Below are positions 1 through 7,310 of a stretch of DNA of 35,240 bases, piece by piece; the first letter of the stretch is position 1; every line of letters begins with the position of its first letter. The stretch comes from CAZHWT01 sp964536215 (GTDB lineage: Bacteria; Patescibacteriota; CAZHWT01): positions 1 to 35,240 of the forward strand of contig CAZHWT010000008.1 in NCBI GenBank assembly GCA_964536215.1. The letters run 5' to 3'. A program made the position numbers and the translations under genes. The notes beneath the pieces were generated by a model. The model saw only the letters and a program-made list of their open reading frames with translations. It made no database searches and had not been told where the DNA came from.

Positions 1-178
1 GGAAGAAGAGTCCAAATGCCAAATAAAGGTTCAAGACGCAAGAAATAAACACCACTAGTACTCAAATCATCTTAATCGTTAATCGTAAACCCCGATTTAA
101 TCGGGGTCGGGTCGAGAATGACAGGAAGGAAGGAGGGGTGCGAATTATAGGAACGAATAACGAACAGACGGGCAGACC
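1..178. repeat. Composite intergenic repeat, copy A (partial)
   Basis: This non-coding stretch is built from modules that recur elsewhere in the window. In order they are: a micro-ORF with conserved flanks (about 1-75), two heptamers of the TTAATCG type (about 62-75), a hairpin-forming ACCCCGATT/AATCGGGGT inverted repeat (about 88-106), a GTCGGGTCGAGAATGAC-type segment, and a GAATTA...CGAATAACGAACAGACG segment. The same modules in the same order occur at 30541-30905, and most of them at 15361-15690. The copy is cut by the window edge. Its function is unknown. Confidence 0.7.
16..48 (+). CDS. 10-codon micro-ORF in repeat copy A (MPNKGSRRKK)
   Basis: ATG at 16-18 opens a 10-codon frame ending in TAA, encoding a short basic peptide. 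A second copy at 30558-30590 encodes MPSKGTRRKK. The codons differ only at Asn/Ser and Ser/Thr, both conservative changes, while the nucleotides around them are nearly identical. The purine-rich stretch upstream (GGAAGAAGAG) is a weak ribosome site; copy B has a better one. It may be a translated peptide, the relic of a longer gene's end, or simply repeat sequence that happens to be open. Confidence 0.3.
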   Translation: MPNKGSRRKK

Positions 179-210
179 TTCTTTTATGAAGCTATGTTGC
201 TGCGGTGGCG

Positions 211-219
211 TGGTATGAT
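211..219 (+). promoter_or_regulatory. Extended -10 promoter for the cupin gene
   Basis: TGG followed by TATGAT is an extended -10 element, 24 nt before the ATG of the next gene, leaving room for the AAGGAG ribosome site. No convincing -35 box is seen. The TGn-TATNNT form recurs upstream of many genes in this window. Confidence 0.5.
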
Positions 220-243
220 TAGGGCATAGCCTAAGGAGTATTT

Positions 244-780
244 ATGATTGCGATTGATTCGATATCATTATCGGGAGATAGGCAGACGCAAAGTATTATC
301 GAAGAGCTATGTCGAGCGGCAGAGAAGGTTGGTTGGCAGGTGGCGGATGTTGATGATGGTCGACCGTGGGGTGGCTTTGTGCGCTTTGAGGCGGTGGTGG
401 CCCCAGGGTTTATTGCGCAGTTTTTTGATGATGTGGCCGAAGATTCTATTCAACAGGCTGAATTGCCGCTTAGTCCCAAGTTTTTGGTTGTCAAGCCACA
501 CCAGAGACTAAGTTGGCAGCGACATCAACGTCGATCGGAGTTGTGGCGTTTTTTGAGTAATGGTGGAGCGTATAGCAAGAGTCTGGATCCAGACAAGCAG
601 CCGGTTTTTAATGAGAAAAAGGGCGGATTAGCAGTAATTGGCCGGACAGAATGCCATAGGTTATTGTCGGTTGGTGACAACTTTGTATTAGTAGCAGAGA
701 TTTGGCAGCATGTGGATGAGCAAAATTTGTCTGACGAGGATGATATTGAACGGCTACAAGACGATTATGCTCGAGCCTAG
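244..780 (+). CDS. Cupin of the mannose-6-phosphate isomerase type II family
   Basis: This 178-residue protein resembles the C-terminal cupin of AlgA/ManC-type enzymes, here as a stand-alone domain. The sequence shows the family's RPWG motif (residues 40-43), the SPKFLVVKPHQRLS strand (77-90), the metal-site block Q92-x-H94-x-x-R97-x-E99-x-W101, a later His in ECHRL, and the typical end DEDDIERLQDDYAR. The family interconverts mannose-6-P and fructose-6-P or is a cupin of unknown sugar specificity. The usual second His in the REHW block is Leu here, so the metal site is slightly altered. AAGGAG lies 6 nt before the ATG. It is a single-gene unit closed by the terminator at 855-890. The family call is firm; the reaction is uncertain. 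Confidence 0.75.
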   Translation: MIAIDSISLSGDRQTQSIIEELCRAAEKVGWQVADVDDGRPWGGFVRFEAVVAPGFIAQFFDDVAEDSIQQAELPLSPKFLVVKPHQRLSWQRHQRRSELWRFLSNGGAYSKSLDPDKQPVFNEKKGGLAVIGRTECHRLLSVGDNFVLVAEIWQHVDEQNLSDEDDIERLQDDYARA

Positions 781-854
781 GCTATTGGTTGAGGATGTCT
801 GAGATAAAGATCCGGCAGAAGGGTGGATTGCGTTGATAGAAGTGTTTTAAAGAA

Positions 855-890
855 ACAGAAAGCCCCGCCTTAACGGCGGGGCGTTTCTGT
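855..890. terminator. Bidirectional intrinsic terminator
   Basis: GCCCCGCC (862-869) pairs with GGCGGGGC (875-882) around a 5-nt loop. The stem is extended by ACAGAAA/TTTCTGT, so there is an A-rich side and a T-rich side. It sits between the ends of two convergent genes and can serve both. Confidence 0.85.
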
Positions 891-916
891 TCTACCAAGA
901 AGAAGTGTGTTTTTGC

Positions 917-3181
917 CTAAGCTTTAACAGTAGCCAACGTGCGTTTGCGGCTGAGTAAAGCTCCGCCAGTAATGAGCATGAGGCCTATCCATCCGGCATT
1001 GGCAGCACCCGTATTAGGGAGTGTAGCTGGCTGGTTGGAAGTGACTGCAGCTAAGACGGCTGGAGTCTGAGAGGCAGAATCAGCTTTGGGCTGTTCCTGT
1101 GATGTCTCAGGCGTTGTCTCCGGCTCGGTTGGTGTCTCTGGTTGAACTGGTGTTGGACCACCAACGTTGCCGATGATGGTGAAATTCCAGTTGGTATCGA
1201 CTACCAGAGTGGTAGTAACTACTACGTCTCCAGTAACAATGTCACAGCTACCGCTGTTGCGGCTGCAGGTGTTGTTGCCGGTGTTGGCTGCAACATTAAC
1301 GGTCTGGTTGACGGCAGCGTTGTTGTTATTGCTAACAGTAACGGTGCGCACAGACGTATTGCTGGCCAAAACAGTAGTGTTGTCTCCAGTATTGACCACC
1401 GCAGTGGTAGCATCGCCGCCTGGCGATGTAACTGTTCCGGTGCTGCAGTGACACTGGTCAAGGATGTTTGACAAGTTCTGTCCCAATAGATATTGGAGAA
1501 ACTGGTTAAAGACGTCCATGCCAGTAGATTGGCTGTCAATAATGAAGGTGTAGCTGCCATTAGCATTGGATATAACATTACTGTTGACGGTGACATTACC
1601 GGTGGTAATGGAGCTGTCGCCGATGTTTCGGTTAGCGGTGTTATTGCCAGTGGTGGCGTCGGCGTTAACGGCCTGGTTAACGATGGCAGTGTTGACGTTG
1701 GTTACCTCGATAGTATTATCAGCGGTATCATTAGTCGAAATTTGCGCATTGTTGCCAGTGTTGAGTACGTTAACATGACTATTAGCCTGACCTTCGGCGC
1801 CGGAAATGACTGTTTGGTTACGATTTACATCAGCATTTATAGCTGTGTTAATCGTAGCGTCGCCGGTGGTAATTCGGCCAGCATCACCATTAAACGCAAT
1901 GTTGCGGTTAGCCTGGTTGTTGCCTGTGTTCGCGGTAGCGTTAACGGCTTGGTTAACGATAGCAGTATTGGTATTAGTTACGGTGGTAGTGTTGCTGACG
2001 GACGTATCGGTATCACTGTGCAGGTTGTCACCTGTATTAATGATGTTGACATTGGTCGTAGCATTGCCGCCTGAACCGCTAATACTGGTGGTGTTAGCGT
2101 TAGCTTTGGCTGTTAAAACTGTGTTAACGGTAGCATTTCCAGTCTGAATAACCCCAGCATCGCCATTTTGGTTGATGTTGCGATTGGCAGTGTTACCGCC
2201 GGTATTGGCCGTGCTGTTTACCACTTGGTTGCCAACGTATGTATTAGTGTTGGAAACAGAAGTGGCTGTAGAGCGACGGTAATACGCAGATAGGTCGGCG
2301 TTGTTGGCCGTATTTACAATGTAGTAAATATTGGCGCCTGCTCCCGGTCCACCATTGCGACTTTGCCCACCGACAATAACGATTTGGTTGTGGTTAGCGT
2401 CGGTAGTTACCATGGATCCAACTGAAGTATTGCCAGTAACAATTTGTCCGGCCGAACCGCCACCAATAGCGATATTGCGGTTAGCCTGATTGTTCCCGGT
2501 AGTAGCATTGCCGTTGACCACCTGATTGATGACGGCTGTGTTGTTGTTAGTTACCGTAGTAGTGCAGGTGTTACTGGTGTTAGTCTGGTGATCCAGATTG
2601 TTACCAGTGTTGTAGATAGTGGCATTGGAAACGACATTCTGACAACTACCTGTGATAGCCGTTGTGTTGTTATTGGCAGTTGCCGAAGCGCTACCATTAA
2701 CAGTGGCGCTGCCAGTCTGAATAGTTCCAGCATTGCCGCCAATAGATATATTGCGATTAGCGGTGTTGCCGCCGGTGTTGGCACTACCGTTGACGGTTTG
2801 ATTGATAGTGGCGTCGTTATTATTGGTAACTGACGTGCTGGATGATTGTTGGTTTGATGTGTCAAGGTCAACATTGTCTCCAGTGTTTAGTACGATCACC
2901 ATGGCGTCTTCGGGAATGTCGGTACCGGATTGATTACTTGAGCGCTGGTCCGATGAAGATGGTTGGGTTGCCTGTTGCATGGCCTGTTGACGCAGTTGAT
3001 CTGCGTCAGGCAGGGTTTGGTTGGCAAGCTTTGCTGTTACTTCATCAGTTGCTTGTTGCTGCGACTGTTGGTAGAGCTGATCATAGTTGGGTACGTCAGC
3101 GGCTTGAACCGTGGAGGTGAACCCTACATACGTGAATACTCCTAAAACGGTTGCAGCAAGACTGAAATATAGTTTTCTCAT
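917..3181 (-). CDS. Sortase-anchored Asn/Thr-rich repeat surface protein (LPNTG)
   Basis: This is a predicted secreted, wall-anchored fibrous protein of 754 residues. It starts with a signal peptide (MRKLYFSLAATVLGVFTYVG, ending near VQA). A short Gln-rich segment follows, then six repeats of about 85 residues, each with the core NTGxNxANRNI followed by a TGxxxV stretch; the sixth is degenerate and carries two Cys. A Pro/Glu/Thr-rich spacer leads to LPNTG, a hydrophobic helix and a RKR tail, a classical sorting signal. The repeats suggest a beta-solenoid or amyloid-like fold (inference). I chose ATG at 3181, not the in-frame GTG at 3190, because that GTG lies inside AAGGGGGTGA. This ribosome site is spaced exactly like the AAGGAGGTGA of the paralogue upstream. 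The sortase at 33247-33888 is the likely partner. Confidence 0.85.
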   Translation of the reverse strand: MRKLYFSLAATVLGVFTYVGFTSTVQAADVPNYDQLYQQSQQQATDEVTAKLANQTLPDADQLRQQAMQQATQPSSSDQRSSNQSGTDIPEDAMVIVLNTGDNVDLDTSNQQSSSTSVTNNNDATINQTVNGSANTGGNTANRNISIGGNAGTIQTGSATVNGSASATANNNTTAITGSCQNVVSNATIYNTGNNLDHQTNTSNTCTTTVTNNNTAVINQVVNGNATTGNNQANRNIAIGGGSAGQIVTGNTSVGSMVTTDANHNQIVIVGGQSRNGGPGAGANIYYIVNTANNADLSAYYRRSTATSVSNTNTYVGNQVVNSTANTGGNTANRNINQNGDAGVIQTGNATVNTVLTAKANANTTSISGSGGNATTNVNIINTGDNLHSDTDTSVSNTTTVTNTNTAIVNQAVNATANTGNNQANRNIAFNGDAGRITTGDATINTAINADVNRNQTVISGAEGQANSHVNVLNTGNNAQISTNDTADNTIEVTNVNTAIVNQAVNADATTGNNTANRNIGDSSITTGNVTVNSNVISNANGSYTFIIDSQSTGMDVFNQFLQYLLGQNLSNILDQCHCSTGTVTSPGGDATTAVVNTGDNTTVLASNTSVRTVTVSNNNNAAVNQTVNVAANTGNNTCSRNSGSCDIVTGDVVVTTTLVVDTNWNFTIIGNVGGPTPVQPETPTEPETTPETSQEQPKADSASQTPAVLAAVTSNQPATLPNTGAANAGWIGLMLITGGALLSRKRTLATVKA

Positions 3182-3308
3182 ATCATTCACCCCCTTTCGA
3201 TGTAAGACTGTAAGGTTGAAGGGGTAAGGTTTAAGTTTTTGGAAAGTGACTGCTCGTTGTGAAGCTGTCCGTCTTTCCCTTGAACCATATCCCTTTAACC
3301 TATTTTGC

Positions 3309-3358
3309 GAAAAAGGGAGGACCTGTCAGGAAACCTGGGCAGGGTCCTCCTCTTTTTC
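3309..3358 (-). terminator. Hairpin terminator/attenuator between the two surface-protein genes
   Basis: GAAAAAGGGAGGACC and GGTCCTCCTCTTTTTC form a long stem around an inner AGG/CCT stem. On the minus strand it ends in a T-run, so it should stop transcription after the 392-aa gene. The 127 nt between it and the LPNTG gene show no clear promoter, so partial read-through is possible. Confidence 0.75.
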
Positions 3359-3388
3359 AACTTAGTTGTGCAAATGTTCTACCAAGAA

Positions 3389-4567
3389 TTAGAACCAGAA
3401 GCCAGCAGGCATAGTAGCGCTGCCGATACCAGTCCAGTTAGCATTTGCATTTGCCATCATGGCAGCCATTAAAGCTGCGTTTCCGCTAAATATACCGGTG
3501 CCCGCGCCTTCCATGCCGATATTACGGTTAGCCGTATTATCGCCAGTGTTGGCGTCAGAGTTGGATACTTGCGTAGCTCGCAGTGAGTTGGAATTGACGA
3601 CATTGACCGAAGTAGTCATTGAAGAGCCAGTTCCATTCACGTTGACACGATTGCCGGTATTGGTGACATCGAGGGCGTCAGATCCGCTGTTGGAGAGGTT
3701 GATGCCGTTGATGCCAGTCGCATTACCGTTGGCGTTAGCTGACATGCCGTTGGTTACAGCTGCATCACCGCTAGCTAGGGTGGTGTCACCGATACCGCGG
3801 TTAGATGTGTTGCCACCAGTGTTAACTGATGAGTTGGACAGCTGTGACAGGTAAGCACTGTTGAAGTTGAGAGCATTTATGGAGAGAGAGTCTCCTTGGC
3901 CGCCGCCCAAGTTAACATTGTTACCCGTGTTGACCAACGAGGTGGTGTCACCTTGACCGTTAGCTGCACCGACTCCTTGGATGGAAGTCTGATTGGTGTT
4001 GAGCTGAAGACCAAGATTATTAACTACAGCTGCATCGCCGCTAGCTACGGTAGTGTCGCCGATATTGCGGTTGGCAGTGTTGCCACCAGTATTGCTCGAG
4101 CTATTGGCCTTTTGAGAGGCGAAAGCAGAGTTAGTATTGGTGACATTTACTGAAGTAGTGTCTCCGCTGCTTCCATTATAATTAACATGGTTACCAGTAT
4201 TAACGATGGATGCGCTGTCGTTGGAACTGTTGCCAATGCCGCTAACAGAAGTTGCATTACCGTTGCCTTTAGCAGCCATGGTATTAGATACTCCAGCGTT
4301 GCCCGTGTTAACAGTTGCGTCGCCAATATTGCGGTTTGCAGTGTTACCACCAGTATTTACTGAAGAGTTGGAAACTTGCGAAGTCACAGAGTTGTTCTGG
4401 TTAACAACGTTGACACTGCTGGAGCTAGAAGTACCTCCGCTGACAGTAACGTTGTTACCAGTGTTGGTCACAGAAGTGGTGTCAGCCAGAGCGGTTGTCG
4501 TGGCGAAGAAGGCCAACGATAAACCGGCTGCACCAACTGCTGTTGAGAGCTTTGTGAATTTGTTCAT
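3389..4567 (-). CDS. Secreted Asn-rich repeat protein without sorting signal (paralogue)
   Basis: This 392-residue protein has a signal peptide (MNKFTKLSTAVGAAGLSLAFF, cleavage near ALA-DTT) and four repeats of about 80 residues with the core NTGGNTANRNIGD, the same unit as in the LPNTG protein downstream. It has no LPxTG motif, no C-terminal membrane helix and no Cys; it ends in the aromatic tail AGFWF. I infer that it is a secreted subunit that could co-assemble with the anchored paralogue, much as a major and an anchor subunit do. The ribosome site AAGGAGGTGA is a full anti-SD match 5 nt before the ATG, and the promoter at 4723-4751 is near consensus, so expression is probably high. The family has no assigned function that I can recognise. 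Confidence 0.8.
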   Translation of the reverse strand: MNKFTKLSTAVGAAGLSLAFFATTTALADTTSVTNTGNNVTVSGGTSSSSSVNVVNQNNSVTSQVSNSSVNTGGNTANRNIGDATVNTGNAGVSNTMAAKGNGNATSVSGIGNSSNDSASIVNTGNHVNYNGSSGDTTSVNVTNTNSAFASQKANSSSNTGGNTANRNIGDTTVASGDAAVVNNLGLQLNTNQTSIQGVGAANGQGDTTSLVNTGNNVNLGGGQGDSLSINALNFNSAYLSQLSNSSVNTGGNTSNRGIGDTTLASGDAAVTNGMSANANGNATGINGINLSNSGSDALDVTNTGNRVNVNGTGSSMTTSVNVVNSNSLRATQVSNSDANTGDNTANRNIGMEGAGTGIFSGNAALMAAMMANANANWTGIGSATMPAGFWF

Positions 4568-4722
4568 TTAATTCACCTCCTTTCAAAATGAAGTGAGTTT
4601 AAGTGTTCTATGATTCGAAAACTAAGTATAGTTTCACCTATTAAAAGTTATACTCTTACAGATGTCTAATATGCTAACTATGTTGTATGTAAATAGTAGC
4701 CATGTTCTGCTTAACTTCTACA

Positions 4723-4751
4723 AGTATAGGTAGCGCAATAAGTATTGTCAA
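4723..4751 (-). promoter_or_regulatory. Near-consensus promoter for the surface-protein genes
   Basis: On the minus strand TTGACA (4746-4751), a 17-nt spacer and TATACT (4723-4728) form an almost ideal vegetative promoter. The predicted start near 4716 gives a leader of about 150 nt before the gene at 4567. Confidence 0.8.
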
Positions 4752-4920
4752 CAGTCTAATTTATTAATTAATGATCGCTGTATTATCTCTGTAATACTTT
4801 GCTAATTGACTAAAATGCACCTTTACATTGTACATTCTAAGCATAGACTAAATTAATGGCTACAGGTTAGTCAATACGTTTGGATGATAAGGTCTATTTG
4901 TGCTTGTTGTTGACGAGTTT

Positions 4921-4949
4921 TTATTGCACTGCTGCGATAAAACTATAAT
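4921..4949 (+). promoter_or_regulatory. Possible promoter in the AT-rich spacer upstream of trxB
   Basis: TATAAT (4944-4949) is preceded at 17 nt by the poor -35 match TTATTG. The 582-nt spacer 4568-5149 is clearly AT-richer than its surroundings. Apart from this box and the divergent promoter at 4723-4751 I see no gene, hairpin or repeat in it. Confidence 0.3.
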
Positions 4950-5149
4950 GCCTGGTTGACAGGTTTTATTCTACCGGTGGTGATTATTTCTGTTGTTTGA
5001 ATTTGGGGGTAGGGATAATACATGAAGGCGGCGGTATAAATGGGGAATTTGGCGCTTGGTTTGTTTGACTTAACGAGGGTCGGTTACTTTTTAGAAAGCT
5101 ATAGACGGAGCGTGTATAGTTAACATAGTATGGATGCGGAGGAATAAAA

Positions 5150-6073
5150 ATGACAGAGTTGCGTGATGTAATAATTATTGGATCTGGCCCAGCGGGTTTG
5201 ACGGCTGCAATTTACGCAGCTAGGGCTAATTTGCGACCACTAGTTATTGGCGGAATTGAGCCGGGTGGTCAATTAATGTTGACGAGCGATGTGGAGAACT
5301 TCCCGGGATTCCCAGAAGGTATTATGGGGCCTGAGTTGATGAAGCGGATGCGAGATCAGGCGGCCAGGTTTGGGTCCGAGTTTATCGACGTGAATGTTGA
5401 TGATGTAGATTTTTCGGGCCAGCCGTTAAAGATTCGAGCAGATGGCCGAGAATATACAACCAAGACGGTCATATTATCGACCGGAGCGTCGGCAATGTGG
5501 CTGGGGTTGGAGAGCGAGCGTCGGCTACGCGGCAAAGGGGTTTCGTCGTGCGCCACTTGTGACGGCTTCTTTTTCCGAGGCAAAGAAATTGCAGTAATTG
5601 GTGGCGGCGATACAGCCCTGGAAGATGCGACATTTTTGACTAAGTTTGCCTCCAAGGTGACAGTTATTCACCGTCGTGATCAGTTTAGGGCCAGCAAGGC
5701 CATGCAGGATAAGGCCAAGGCTAACGATAAAATTTCGATTATTTTTGATACGATTGTGGAAGATATTGTTGGAGGGGATACGGTGGAAGGGGTCAAGCTG
5801 AAAAACGTAAAGACTGGTGAGAGCAGCGATTTGGCGGTATCTGGGGTATTTGTGGCGATTGGTCATAAACCCAATACGGAGATTTTTGCTGATCAGGAGT
5901 TATTAGTGCGCGATGCTAAAGGGTATTTGGTGCCAGAGCACGAAACTCTCACTAAGATTCCTGGCGTGTTTGTGGCTGGCGACGTGTTTGATCATCGGTA
6001 TCGGCAAGCCATTACTGCGGCTGGTTCTGGCTGTAAGGCGGCAATGGATGCGGAGCGGTTTTTGGACGAGTAG
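5150..6073 (+). CDS. trxB: Thioredoxin reductase
   Basis: This is an NADPH-dependent flavoenzyme that reduces thioredoxin in the cytosol. At 307 residues it has the normal length. FAD is bound through IIIGSGPAGLTAAIYAAR (8-25) and the C-terminal PGVFVAGDVFD block. The redox-active pair is C134-A-T-C137 in SSCATCDGFFF. NADPH is bound through IAVIGGGDTALEDATFL with the HRRDQFRASK phosphate-binding stretch. GVFVAIGHKPNT and the RQAITAAGSGCKAA end are also typical. GGAGG lies 7 nt before the ATG. The gene is monocistronic as far as can be seen. Together with the glutaredoxin-like gene at 9762 it forms the visible thiol-redox set. Confidence 0.96.
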   Translation: MTELRDVIIIGSGPAGLTAAIYAARANLRPLVIGGIEPGGQLMLTSDVENFPGFPEGIMGPELMKRMRDQAARFGSEFIDVNVDDVDFSGQPLKIRADGREYTTKTVILSTGASAMWLGLESERRLRGKGVSSCATCDGFFFRGKEIAVIGGGDTALEDATFLTKFASKVTVIHRRDQFRASKAMQDKAKANDKISIIFDTIVEDIVGGDTVEGVKLKNVKTGESSDLAVSGVFVAIGHKPNTEIFADQELLVRDAKGYLVPEHETLTKIPGVFVAGDVFDHRYRQAITAAGSGCKAAMDAERFLDE

Positions 6074-6149
6074 TTAGTATAGTGCATGCCTTGTTGGAAG
6101 TTGCGGGCAGCAACGTGCCTTTGCGTACAAGCGACTAGATGGAGTTATT

Positions 6150-6690
6150 ATGAAACCTATTACCTTTATTACCGGGAATCAGTCCAAAGCAGATTATTTG
6201 GCTAAGTACTTGGGTTTTCCAGTGGCTCATGAGAAGCTAGATTTGGACGAGATTCAATCGTTGGATTTACGCGAGATTGTCCGCCATAAGGTGAGACAAG
6301 CTTATTTGCGGATTGGTACTCCGGTGCTAGTGGAGGATGTGTCGCTAGAGTTTGCTGGGCTAAATGGGTTGCCAGGTCCATTTTTAAGTTTTTCCTAGAG
6401 CGGATGTCGGAGGCAGATATTTGCGCTTTGGTTAATGGCCGGGATAGGTCGGCGACGGCGCGATGCGTGTTTGGCTTTTTTGACGGTCAGCAGCTCGAGT
6501 TGTTGGAAGGGAGTTTGGATGGCTCGATCGCCAAAAACCGGAGGGAGATAATGGCTATGGCTGGGACCGGATATTTATTCCGCAGGGGTATAATGTACCA
6601 CGAGCAGCACTAAGTGAAGCTGATGATGCCAAGACCTATCAGATAATTAAGCCATTTGGCTTGCTTAAGACGTTGCTGGAACAGTACTAG
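6150..6690 (+). pseudogene. XTP/dITP pyrophosphatase (Ham1/RdgB-like), two frameshifts
   Basis: The family hydrolyses non-canonical purine NTPs (ITP, XTP) to keep them out of nucleic acids. The frame opens with MKPITFITGNQSKADYLAKYL and runs to GLPGPF, where a T5 run (about 6380-6384) is one base short and a stop follows. The next frame gives KFFLERMSEADICALVNG...GSLDGSIA, where an A5 run (about 6533-6537) is again one base short. The third frame gives EGDNGYGWDRIFIPQGY...LLEQY and ends in TAG at 6690. Adding one T and one A restores a full family-length protein of about 180 residues with the SLDGSIA and GYGWDRIFIP blocks. Both defects are single-base losses in homopolymers, so sequencing error is as likely as true decay. 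Confidence 0.8.
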
Positions 6691-6796
6691 AAGACTGATT
6701 ACGAGTTGCTATATCGTAGGTCGAGTTACGAGCAAGCGTACACCCCCCACTGAATTGCGGTATGCGCTCTTCCATGAGCCATGAGCCATCATGCGT

Positions 6797-6802
6797 TATA
6801 CT
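6797..6802 (+). promoter_or_regulatory. -10 box TATACT upstream of the HAD gene
   Basis: TATACT lies about 40 nt before the ATG at 6842, after two copies of a CATGAGC heptamer. No clear -35 box is visible, and no strong ribosome site precedes the gene. Confidence 0.35.
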
Positions 6803-6841
6803 GGTAGTGCGGTGTAAATACTAGCGGATGTCTTATATGTT

Positions 6842-7303
6842 ATGAAACCATTGTTGATTGCTTGGGATTTTAATGGAGTTTTAAACGATCTGGGTGTTAA
6901 AGTGGAGCCGTTGTTGCAACAGCTCCAATCTCATGGTGCGGAGCAGATTGTGGCTTCTAGTTCGATGGCGGGGACGATTGAAAAATATTTGGCTAAACAG
7001 AATATTGATGGGTATTTTTCGCAAGTCTATGGTTACGCACCGACAACATTGCAGTGGGTGGGTGATTCAGCGACTATGAAAGAGGACTTGCTCCACCATC
7101 ATTTGCGTAAATTTGGGCCGTACCAGCGCATGTTTATTGTTGGTGATTCTGAAAGCGATGTGCGAGCGGGTCGGCAGGTAGCCATGGAGACAATTTTGTA
7201 TGCTCCTGGTGGACTGTCCTTTGAGACCAGTGCTGATCATGTGGTAAAAAGTCTGGATGAAATTCACCGCCTACTCTTGCCGGTGGCTGAGCGTGGTGAA
7301 TAG
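6842..7303 (+). CDS. HAD-superfamily hydrolase
   Basis: This small cytosolic HAD protein of 153 residues has little room for a cap domain. Motif I is D9-F-N-G-V, with the nucleophile Asp kept and the usual second Asp replaced by Asn. Such DxN variants occur in phosphoglycolate-phosphatase-like relatives, but the Asn removes the usual acid/base. Motif II is the Ser stretch ASSSM (about 39-43), and motif IV is IVGDSESDVRAGRQV (about 99-113). The substrate cannot be read from the sequence. It ends 7 nt before the first start of sufS, so the two may be co-transcribed. It could also be a phosphate-binding protein with weak or no phosphatase activity. Confidence 0.75.
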   Translation: MKPLLIAWDFNGVLNDLGVKVEPLLQQLQSHGAEQIVASSSMAGTIEKYLAKQNIDGYFSQVYGYAPTTLQWVGDSATMKEDLLHHHLRKFGPYQRMFIVGDSESDVRAGRQVAMETILYAPGGLSFETSADHVVKSLDEIHRLLLPVAERGE

Positions 7304-7310
7304 ATATTTG

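Noticed and set aside
1142..2833. Long open frames on the plus strand opposite the LPNTG surface gene
   Set aside because: They mirror the regular Asn/Thr repeat codons of the minus-strand gene, have no ribosome sites and give hydrophobic or Val/Leu-rich repetitive products.
3200..3308. Riboswitch in the leader of the LPNTG gene
   Set aside because: The leader has some purine-rich conserved-looking words, but I could not match it to any known riboswitch class.
3459..4571. Plus-strand frames opposite the 392-aa repeat protein
   Set aside because: Same cause: reverse reading of repeat codons. The minus strand has promoter, ribosome site and signal peptide.
917..4751. Reassigned genetic code (UGA as Gly)
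   Set aside because: TGA ends several genes in tight overlaps (10019, 11122, 14936), and no in-frame TGA interrupts a conserved domain.
6380..6540. Programmed -1 frameshifting in the Ham1-like gene
   Set aside because: The sites (A-TTT-TTA and C-AAA-AAC) do not fit the X-XXY-YYZ rule in full, and two events would be needed in one gene.
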